NCBI GenBank assembly: GCA_028284935.1
Contig: JANQQQ010000004.1
Location: 1 to 64,000, forward strand
Length of the DNA stretch: 64,000 nucleotides
Direction of reading: 5' to 3'
DNA from: Croceivirga sp.
Lineage (GTDB): Bacteria > Bacteroidota > Bacteroidia > Flavobacteriales > Flavobacteriaceae
Positions 29,565 to 36,928 of the stretch are shown piece after piece. Both the position numbers and the translations under genes were made by a program. The notes below the pieces were generated by a model that had not been told where the DNA came from, did not search any database, and saw only the letters and a list, made by a program, of their open reading frames with translations. The number at the start of each line of letters is the position of its first letter. Positions within the stretch are counted from its first letter, which is position 1.

Positions 29565-30716
29565 TTGAAGAATATCATTGCACTTATTTTATCATTGACA
29601 ACTTTGGGGAGTTGTGGACAGGAGGTATCCACCATAGAAATGTCAAGTTCCATTAAACAGAAAGTTGACTCTTTATTTTCTGAATTTGATAATCTTGATT
29701 CGCCAGGATATGCAATAGGAATATCAAAAAATGGAAAAACCTTATATAAAAATGGGTATGGTGCTGCAAATTTAGACTATAATATTCCTATTGAAACAAA
29801 TTCGGCATTTAGTATCGCCTCTGTTTCAAAACAGTTTACTGCAGCCTGCATCGCGCTGCTAATTCTTGAAAACAAAATCTCATTGGAAACTCCAGCTTCC
29901 GAATTTATTCCAGAATTAAAAAAATATTCCGACACCATTCGAATTAAACACCTTATCTATAACACTAGTGGAATTACGGATTATCATCGACTTAAACGCA
30001 AAAGCGGTACGTCTTGGGTAACATTTAATTACTTCGATATAAATGAATGTATTTCCACTTCACTCGCTGAAGATAACCTTCAATTTAGTCCAGGTGACCA
30101 ATGGGACTACTGCAATGTCAATTTTATGCTATTGACAAAAATTGTGGAAAAAGTAAGCGGTAAATCTTTCAGTGAATTTGCAAAAGCCCAATTGTTTGAG
30201 CCGCTAGAAATGAAAAACACCCTTATAAATGACGATATAACCCAAATAATCAAAAAGAGGGTTACTCCCTATAATTACAGAACAAGGGACTATTTGGATG
30301 GATATCAGGAATATGGTATAACCCTCAAGGATAAAGGGAAATATATTCAACATCCAAGAAATTCACCGCATTATGGTGGAAGTGGCGTTGTTACCACAAT
30401 TGATGATTTACTGAAATGGAGCGCTAATATGACGAGTAAAAACTTCGGGGGGCAAAAGTTTTATGACTTAATGCATAAAACCATAACGTTTGGTCATGAT
30501 AGGGATAATCAAGCTTTTGGTCTATACATTGGAGATTTTAACGGACGGGAAATAGTTGCTTGGGATGGTGGAGACTGGGGGATTAGCTCACAACTTTTGC
30601 GATTTCCAAATGAAGGCATTGCAATTGCAGTGCTTTCAAACCTAGGTTCAGGCGAAGCTTTCCGAAAAGCTAATGGCATCGCAGATATTTTAATTGACGA
30701 GGGAATTATAAAATAA
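29565..30716 (+). CDS. Serine hydrolase (class C beta-lactamase-like), lipoprotein
   Basis: SVSK motif (FSIASVSKQFTAA), YCNVNF motif; TTG start. Confidence 0.85.
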   Translation: MKNIIALILSLTTLGSCGQEVSTIEMSSSIKQKVDSLFSEFDNLDSPGYAIGISKNGKTLYKNGYGAANLDYNIPIETNSAFSIASVSKQFTAACIALLILENKISLETPASEFIPELKKYSDTIRIKHLIYNTSGITDYHRLKRKSGTSWVTFNYFDINECISTSLAEDNLQFSPGDQWDYCNVNFMLLTKIVEKVSGKSFSEFAKAQLFEPLEMKNTLINDDITQIIKKRVTPYNYRTRDYLDGYQEYGITLKDKGKYIQHPRNSPHYGGSGVVTTIDDLLKWSANMTSKNFGGQKFYDLMHKTITFGHDRDNQAFGLYIGDFNGREIVAWDGGDWGISSQLLRFPNEGIAIAVLSNLGSGEAFRKANGIADILIDEGIIK

Positions 30717-30718
30717 AA

Positions 30719-30854
30719 TTACTTGTTCCAATGGCTATAATTCACTCCTACCCAACACTCCATTTGAATATTTTCCTACATTGGAATAAAAGAAAACAAG
30801 TGGCTCCATTTCGTCCCTACCGAGCCGAAATCATGGCCCGGACCGTTGTTTATA
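30719..30854 (+). repeat. attC-like site 30
   Basis: ttgttcc-aatggctataattcactcc ... gccgaaatcatggcccggacc, R' gttgtttata; R'' poorly conserved. Confidence 0.72.
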
Positions 30855-30879
30855 GTTCTAATCAAATCTGAAAATAAAC

Positions 30880-31473
30880 ATGAAAAAATTTGTAATATTC
30901 AAGTTAATACTAGTTTTATTACTCCTATCTAACTGTAAACGTTCACCAACAACAGACCAACCAACGCTAAATGATTATATAGTTGGTGAAGAACTGACTT
31001 TTAAATGGGTAAGCTCTGTTGACGGTGAAACTCGTGGTGAAGGAATTGACGTTCGAGAAATAGTGGATTTTAAAGGTGAAATAGCACTTTGGAATGGTTT
31101 CGATACACTAAAGATCTCTGATATTCTAAATGAAAGGAAAAGTAACACGCCATACCGGGACTGGCCTTTGGAAGTAGGGAAAAAATGGAAATATGAATCT
31201 GAATGGACAAATGAATCCGGTGAAAAGGGAATAACCAGTCAAGATGTAGAAATTCTATCATTTGAAGAGCTTGATGTAGCAGGCGAAAAGTTTATGGCGT
31301 ACAAAATAAAATATGATGGATATATTCAAAATTATCAAGCTGGAGGAAAAGGGAAAGTCACGGATATTGTTTGGTATTCCCCCAAATTAAAATTTAACAT
31401 AAGACATACCCAAGAAGGCGGCGGTGGTTTTCGATACACTAATGAATTGATCAACTACACAAGTCCCAAGTAA
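30880..31473 (+). CDS. Hypothetical lipoprotein
   Basis: LLLSNC lipobox; intact ORF. Confidence 0.6.
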   Translation: MKKFVIFKLILVLLLLSNCKRSPTTDQPTLNDYIVGEELTFKWVSSVDGETRGEGIDVREIVDFKGEIALWNGFDTLKISDILNERKSNTPYRDWPLEVGKKWKYESEWTNESGEKGITSQDVEILSFEELDVAGEKFMAYKIKYDGYIQNYQAGGKGKVTDIVWYSPKLKFNIRHTQEGGGGFRYTNELINYTSPK

Positions 31474-31478
31474 AAACT

Positions 31479-31652
31479 GTACACAACATGAGCTATAGTG
31501 CATTGATTCCCTCCAACCCTTACTATTTTTTAAAATTTAATATCCAATAAATAAGCCTCGACGATGAATTCAACCGTGCCTTCCTCTCCCTTCGCCAAGC
31601 TCGGGATCGTCGGAGGTACTAACGAAAACATAGCCGAGACCGGTTCTACGTA
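31479..31652 (+). repeat. attC-like site 31
   Basis: R'' gtacacaac, atgagctatagtgcattg ... ctaacgaaaacatagccgagaccg, R' gttctacgta. Confidence 0.75.
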
Positions 31653-31666
31653 AACTAAAACAGATC

Positions 31667-32008
31667 ATGCTTGATATAGACAATGTAAATTTGGGGTGTG
31701 TAGTATATTCAGAATAAATCAATGGAATTGAAGCTGAATGGATTGTTAATCGAGAAGATAAAATAGAACGTGGAACTGGAATCGGAATACGAATAACTGA
31801 ATTAAACAAAAAAAGGAGATTTGAAGGCGAATTTGAAATTACGTACTCTGATGCAGATGGTAATAAGTCACCGAAACTAAATTTGATTATTTCATTTGAA
31901 TTGGGATATTATAACCTGACATGGAACAACAATGAAAAAATTACGGATATAGGGATCGGTATCGAAAGTGATAATAAGTTACTAGCCAGTTTTACAAAAG
32001 CAAGATGA
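31667..32008 (+). pseudogene. Small hypothetical protein with in-frame stop at 31715-31717
   Basis: MLDIDNVNLGCVVYSE*INGIEAEWIVNREDKIERGTGIGIRITELNKK...ASFTKAR; overlaps next ATG. Confidence 0.5.
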
Positions 32009-33132
32009 AATACGCCTTACTCTTCAAATCATTTTTCTTAATTGTTTCATTTGGAACATCATTTTCCCAAGAAAACAATTCAGACGACATTGTTTCAAGT
32101 ATTATCCAAAAAAATGGTCTTAAATTCTTAAAAAGCAAAAACATAACTTCCGTTTCCATAGGAATTTATAAAAACGGTAAAGTTTACACAGAACACTTTG
32201 GGGAGATTATAAAAGGAAAAGGAAACCCGCCTAATGACAAGACAATATATGAAGTTGGCTCTGTTTCAAAAACCGTCACAGGTTATCTTGTAGCGAAAAG
32301 TGTACTAGAGCAAAAAATTAAACTGGAAGATGACATTAGAATTTACTTAAAGGGAAATTATTCAAACTTAGAATATAATGGTACACCTATTACGATAAGG
32401 AACTTACTTACACATACAAGCGGATTACCGACATTCCTTCCCCTTAAAATGAACGGATTATACGAAAAACTCACTGAAGAAGTACCTTATGAATACTTGG
32501 CATTGGAAAAATCATACAGCAAAGAAAAATTCTTAAATGATTTAAAAAGGGTTTCACTAACAGCAAGACCAGGTGTTAATTATTCTTATTCCAATGCCGG
32601 TGCAGAATTAATGGGATATATCCTAGAAGTGGTTGATGGCAAAAGCGTTGAGGAGCTCTTATACGAACATTTCTCCGAGAAATATAAGATGTCAACCTTA
32701 ACTATTGAATTGGATTCATTACAAACTAAAAATCTTGTCCGGGGATATTGGATGAATGGCGAAACACTCGTACCTAATAATCTGAACTCCCTTTGGGGAA
32801 CAGCAGGTGGCATGAAAATGACAATTATTGATATGCTGCAATACGTTGAATTACAACTAAACAATAGCGACCCAATAGTTTGTGAATCTCACAAAGCGCT
32901 TTATGAGGTGCGGAGTCCTCTAAATATTGCTTATTTCTGGCGTGTTTGGAAAGATAAATATGGGACGTCTTATAATCATCACGGAGGAACAAGCGGTACT
33001 CAAAACTGGTTGTTCATTTATCCAAAACATAATTTAGGCATATCAATTATAACCAATCAAAGTGGGCCTAAAACACCAAACCTATTAAGTAAAACAGCTC
33101 AAAAAATACTTAAAGAATTAACTGATGAATAA
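32005..33132 (+). CDS. Serine hydrolase (class C beta-lactamase-like)
   Basis: SVSK motif (YEVGSVSKTVTGY), YSNAGA, HHGGTSG. Confidence 0.85.
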   Translation: MKYALLFKSFFLIVSFGTSFSQENNSDDIVSSIIQKNGLKFLKSKNITSVSIGIYKNGKVYTEHFGEIIKGKGNPPNDKTIYEVGSVSKTVTGYLVAKSVLEQKIKLEDDIRIYLKGNYSNLEYNGTPITIRNLLTHTSGLPTFLPLKMNGLYEKLTEEVPYEYLALEKSYSKEKFLNDLKRVSLTARPGVNYSYSNAGAELMGYILEVVDGKSVEELLYEHFSEKYKMSTLTIELDSLQTKNLVRGYWMNGETLVPNNLNSLWGTAGGMKMTIIDMLQYVELQLNNSDPIVCESHKALYEVRSPLNIAYFWRVWKDKYGTSYNHHGGTSGTQNWLFIYPKHNLGISIITNQSGPKTPNLLSKTAQKILKELTDE

Positions 33133-33135
33133 CAC

Positions 33136-33253
33136 CTTAAGTAACAATGGCTATAGTTCATTGAGACCTGCTGGTTAGGACCAGGAACATTTCTTACTTT
33201 TAGATTGACTCTATTTCCACAGTTGGAAATCCTAGCCAATATCGTTGTGCGCA
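33136..33253 (+). repeat. attC-like site 32
   Basis: R'' cttaagtaac, aatggctatagttcattg ... ggaaatcctagccaatatc, R' gttgtgcgca. Confidence 0.78.
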
Positions 33254-33300
33254 AGATTTTTCTAAACTGTTCGGGAAAAATCAGAAACGAATACTATTAA

Positions 33301-33783
33301 ATGAAAAATCCAATACTTCTAATTTTGCTGTTGATTTTGGGTTCTAGTTCTCAAGCTCAAACCTTCAAGTTATATCAAACAAGGAATATTCATAATCAAC
33401 TCCGACTTAATACCAAAACTGGAGAAGTGTACCAAATTCAAGATGATGGCCTCAAATTCTTAGTTAAATCCGAAATTACCCCCGAAAGTGAAAAGCCAAA
33501 CAGATATTTACTTCAGAAAACAGACAACATTTGGACATTTATATTGTTGGACAGGTTTTCGGGAAAGATTTGGCAGTGCCAATTTAGCGCATCAAAAGTT
33601 GATGAAATATTAACTGTGCCAATTAATTTAAAGGAATTGTCCAGTACAAAAACTAACAGGTTTTCCATTCAACCTCTAACGAGTATGTATCAGTTCTATT
33701 TAATAGATGACGAAACCGGCGAAATGTGGAAATTTCAATGGAGTACTAAAGGAGATAATTATCGATGGATTGAAAAAATGTAA
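33301..33783 (+). CDS. Secreted small beta-rich hypothetical protein
   Basis: Signal peptide; repeated TGEVYQI/SGKIWQC/TGEMWKF pattern. Confidence 0.6.
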   Translation: MKNPILLILLLILGSSSQAQTFKLYQTRNIHNQLRLNTKTGEVYQIQDDGLKFLVKSEITPESEKPNRYLLQKTDNIWTFILLDRFSGKIWQCQFSASKVDEILTVPINLKELSSTKTNRFSIQPLTSMYQFYLIDDETGEMWKFQWSTKGDNYRWIEKM

Positions 33784-33792
33784 TTAAAATCC

Positions 33793-33892
33793 TGCGCACA
33801 ACAATGACTATAATTCACCTACCTGCCTGCAGGCAACGAAATTCTAACTAACTTGAAACTTAATTACTATTGTTGCGGCAGGATTTCAAAAA
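33793..33892 (+). repeat. attC-like site 33 (right end lost)
   Basis: R'' tgcgcacaac, aatgactataattcacc present; no L'/R' before next CDS. Confidence 0.5.
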
Positions 33893-33895
33893 AAC

Positions 33896-34534
33896 ATGAT
33901 GAAAAATGTACTCCTCTTTCTCTTTCTTTCAAACGTTACTTTTGGACAAGAAAATACCACAATCACTTTTTTCAAAGATAAATATGCACAAAATGAAGTA
34001 CCTAATGGTCCTTACATGTTGGAAACTAAAGTGCTCAACGATTCCATAACTTCCAAGGTCTTTTCCAATGTAAAAAAGGGGCGAAAATTATGGTCAAAAT
34101 CCTTTTTAAGAGACCAACCCTATGGAACTTGGAACCGATATGATAAAAAAGGGAATATTGAATCCACCATGGACTACAATTTTATCCTGACCTATGGAAA
34201 GTATGTTCCCGAAGGAGCAATTGATAAAAGTGGAAGGCCTATTGATACTTTTACGCCTTCAAACTTGGAAAAAATTCAAACCCATTTAAGAAAAAACTTT
34301 AGATATCCTGAAATTGCGCAAGAAAATGGAACTCAAGGTCGCGTCGAGATTCAATTTACAATAAACAAATTGGGACAGGTTGGGAATATCAGTATTCTCG
34401 ATGGACAAGATCTACATTTAGATACCGAGTGCTTTCGATTAATAAATAGCCTACCAGAATTAGAACCATTGTTGGAGAACGGAGAAAAAGTTTCATCCTA
34501 TCATACTTATGCTATTTCATTCAAACTTTTGTAA
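33896..34534 (+). CDS. TonB C-terminal-domain secreted protein
   Basis: FRYPEIAQENGTQGRVEIQFTINKLGQVGNISILDG..LD.ECFRLINSLP. Confidence 0.8.
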   Translation: MMKNVLLFLFLSNVTFGQENTTITFFKDKYAQNEVPNGPYMLETKVLNDSITSKVFSNVKKGRKLWSKSFLRDQPYGTWNRYDKKGNIESTMDYNFILTYGKYVPEGAIDKSGRPIDTFTPSNLEKIQTHLRKNFRYPEIAQENGTQGRVEIQFTINKLGQVGNISILDGQDLHLDTECFRLINSLPELEPLLENGEKVSSYHTYAISFKLL

Positions 34535-34540
34535 AAAATA

Positions 34541-34680
34541 CAGTGAGCAAAGGCCATAATTTATGGCTCCTTGTTGGTTAAGACAAAGAACAATTCTTAC
34601 TTTTATTACGGCCCAATGTTACGGTTCGCATTCTCTGAATTTCTCCCCACCATAAAGCATAACCGAGACTGTTGGTGGTC
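34541..34680 (+). repeat. attC-like site 34
   Basis: cagtgagcaa-aggccataatttatgg ... ccataaagcataaccgagact, R' gttggtggtc. Confidence 0.68.
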
Positions 34681-34761
34681 ATTGAAGGAAGAATCTACGA
34701 ATTCGGTAGACCGCTAGGGTTTCCTTCGGAAGGAACAAAATCTTCTTTTAGAAATCATTGT

Positions 34762-35802
34762 ATGTTTAAAAACTTAAAAATAGTAGAACTGGCAAGCGTT
34801 TTGGCTGGTCCTTTAACAGGGTCTTTCTTTGCGGAGTTAGGTGCTAAGGTTATTAAAATAGAAAACAAACTTACCAACGGAGATGTTACAAGAACATGGA
34901 AACTCCCAACTGAATCCAAAGAAAGAGCAATCTCTGCCTATTATAGTGCTGCAAATTTCTTGAAGGAAAGCCTATTGCTCAATGTTACGGATATCCTGGA
35001 CTATGAGATTTTAATTGGTCATATAAAGGATGCCGATATTGTTATAACCAACTACAAACCCAGTACTGCCAAAAAACTTAAGCTGGGCTATGCTGATTTG
35101 AAACAATACAATCCATCCCTCATTTATGCAGAACTTACAGGGTTTGGTGATGACGAATCAAGACCGGCATTTGATGTGGTATTGCAGGCTGAAACCGGGT
35201 TCATGTTTATGAATGGCGAACCAAATGGAAACCCTGTAAAGATGCCCGTTGCTTTAATTGATGTACTTGCTGCCCACCACTTAAAAGAAGCTATTCTTTG
35301 TGCCATTATTAATAAGCTAAATACCGGTAAGGGAAAACATATTAAAGTTTCACTTTACGAGAGTGCTTTGGCGTCTTTGGCAAATCAAGCCACCAATTGG
35401 TTAATGGAAGGGCATATTCCACTACCTATGGGAACACAGCATCCTAACATTGCACCCTATGGAGATATGTATCGTACAAAAGATGGTAAATTACTTGTTT
35501 TGGCCATTGGTTCCGATAAACAATTTGAAAACTTATGTATTCTTTTAGGAATAGAATTTAACGGGTTTGGAACAAATGCCCAACGGGTATCCAAAAGAGA
35601 AACTTTAAACCATGGAATAAGTGAATGTATCATCCAAAAAACATCAAGGTACTGGGTTTCCAATCTTGAACCAAGAAACATTCCTTATGGCATTGTAAAA
35701 AATATGCAAGAAGTTTTTAAGGATAAAAAAGCAAAAAAAATGTTGCTTCACGAAGTTATTGAAGGTACGGAAACCGTTAGAGTGAAAACAGCACTTGTTT
35801 AG
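34762..35802 (+). CDS. CaiB/BaiF family CoA transferase
   Basis: KIVELASVLAGPLTGSFFAELGAKVIKIE; NPSLIYAELTGFG. Confidence 0.88.
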   Translation: MFKNLKIVELASVLAGPLTGSFFAELGAKVIKIENKLTNGDVTRTWKLPTESKERAISAYYSAANFLKESLLLNVTDILDYEILIGHIKDADIVITNYKPSTAKKLKLGYADLKQYNPSLIYAELTGFGDDESRPAFDVVLQAETGFMFMNGEPNGNPVKMPVALIDVLAAHHLKEAILCAIINKLNTGKGKHIKVSLYESALASLANQATNWLMEGHIPLPMGTQHPNIAPYGDMYRTKDGKLLVLAIGSDKQFENLCILLGIEFNGFGTNAQRVSKRETLNHGISECIIQKTSRYWVSNLEPRNIPYGIVKNMQEVFKDKKAKKMLLHEVIEGTETVRVKTALV

Positions 35803-35821
35803 CCGTTGATGAATAAAGGCA

Positions 35822-35893
35822 ACCCAACAACAAAGCCTATAAATTCATAGGAGTCAAATACTGCCATAAATCATAGACGAACCGTTGTAAGCC
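35822..35893 (+). repeat. attC-like site 35 (short type, 72 bp)
   Basis: R'' acccaacaac, aaagcctataaattcatagg..ccataaatcatagacgaacc, R' gttgtaagcc. Confidence 0.72.
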
Positions 35894-35922
35894 ATTGGTG
35901 CAAAAGGAAAAAAAGTATTGAA

Positions 35923-36363
35923 ATGGAAAGTATTAGTCATAGAAAAGCAACAGTTAATGATAAAACAATTGTAGTCGACTTTGATTATCGGCTTGACAAG
36001 GATGAACATGTCAGACTAAGCAGGGAAGAAAAAATCACCAAAGCAATAGTGGATGACGAATGCTTTATAATTTTGCAGAACGACAGAGAAATTGGATTTG
36101 TAATTTTCGATTACCGTTTCTTTGACCAAGGGTGGATAGAGCTCCTTATCATAGATGAAGAATACAGGGGAAAAGGGATCGGTGGAAAAACACTTGAATT
36201 CATATGTGAGCAATGTAGGACGAATAAGGTATTCACTTCTACAAATAGCTCAAATACCCAAATGCAAAGAGCCCTTACCAAAGCTGGATTCTCATTTTCA
36301 GGTAAACTAAATGGATTGGATGATGGGGACCCTGAACTCTTTTATTACAGGGAATTAACCTAG
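35923..36363 (+). CDS. GNAT N-acetyltransferase
   Basis: GWIELLIIDEEYRGKGIGGKTLEFICEQ. Confidence 0.88.
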   Translation: MESISHRKATVNDKTIVVDFDYRLDKDEHVRLSREEKITKAIVDDECFIILQNDREIGFVIFDYRFFDQGWIELLIIDEEYRGKGIGGKTLEFICEQCRTNKVFTSTNSSNTQMQRALTKAGFSFSGKLNGLDDGDPELFYYRELT

Positions 36364-36385
36364 AAGCCCCTGTATTGAAAAGTAA

Positions 36386-36868
36386 ATGACGATAAGAAAA
36401 CTAAATAAAACCGAATTAAGCTTTTTGACTGACATGCTATACGAAGCGATTTTTGTTCCAGAAGGACATGACCCTTTGCCAAGAAAAATCATTAAAGACA
36501 AATCCTTATCCAAGTACATTGAAAAATGGGGAAAGGACAAATTTGATATTGCATTGGTTATGGAATCCAATAATCAACTTGTTGGTGCAATTTGGGGACG
36601 ATTACTGACGGACGAGAACAAAGGATTTGGGTATGTGGACAATAGAACACCTGAATTGAGCATGGCAGTCAAACCCGAATACCGAAACCACGGAATCGGA
36701 ACAAAACTGATGAATAAAATCGCGTCGGAATATCAGAAAATCGGTGTTGAATGCCTGTCACTGAGTGTTGACAAAGCGAACCACGCTTCAAATTTGTATA
36801 AACGAATTGGATACGAAATTGTTGAAGAGACAGAAACTGCTTGGACAATGAAAAAAAGAATAAAATAA
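36386..36868 (+). CDS. GNAT N-acetyltransferase
   Basis: PELSMAVKPEYRNHGIGTKLMNKIASEYQKIGVECLSLSVDKANHASNLYKRIGYE. Confidence 0.9.
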   Translation: MTIRKLNKTELSFLTDMLYEAIFVPEGHDPLPRKIIKDKSLSKYIEKWGKDKFDIALVMESNNQLVGAIWGRLLTDENKGFGYVDNRTPELSMAVKPEYRNHGIGTKLMNKIASEYQKIGVECLSLSVDKANHASNLYKRIGYEIVEETETAWTMKKRIK

Positions 36869-36873
36869 CGTTT

Positions 36874-36902
36874 TACAACAATGGCCATAAGCAATTGTTG
36901 TA
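36874..36902 (+). repeat. Terminal attC remnant: perfect 9-bp inverted repeat tacaacaat-N11-attgttgta
   Basis: Direct reading; R''-aatggccat retained, then R'-like box without central region. Confidence 0.7.
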
Positions 36903-36928
36903 TGCTATTAGAGAAGATACAAAACAGG

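Larger units (their letters stand above)
1..36902 (+). mobile_element. Integron-type gene cassette array (CALIN-like, no integrase in window), about 35 attC-like sites, cargo all on + strand
   Basis: Recurrent intergenic pairs ACAACAATGGCTATAATTC ... GAAATCATAGCCGAGACCGTTGT flank nearly every ORF; cassette-own R'/R'' complementarity; uniform gene orientation; array continues off the left edge. Confidence 0.88.

Noticed and set aside
1-36902. CRISPR array
   Set aside because: Repeats are 72-175 bp, bipartite, variable in the centre and separated by full genes, not regular short spacers.
1-36902. Integrase, transposase or IS element inside the array
   Set aside because: No tyrosine recombinase, IntI-like or DDE protein recognised among the translated ORFs; mobility must be supplied from outside the window.
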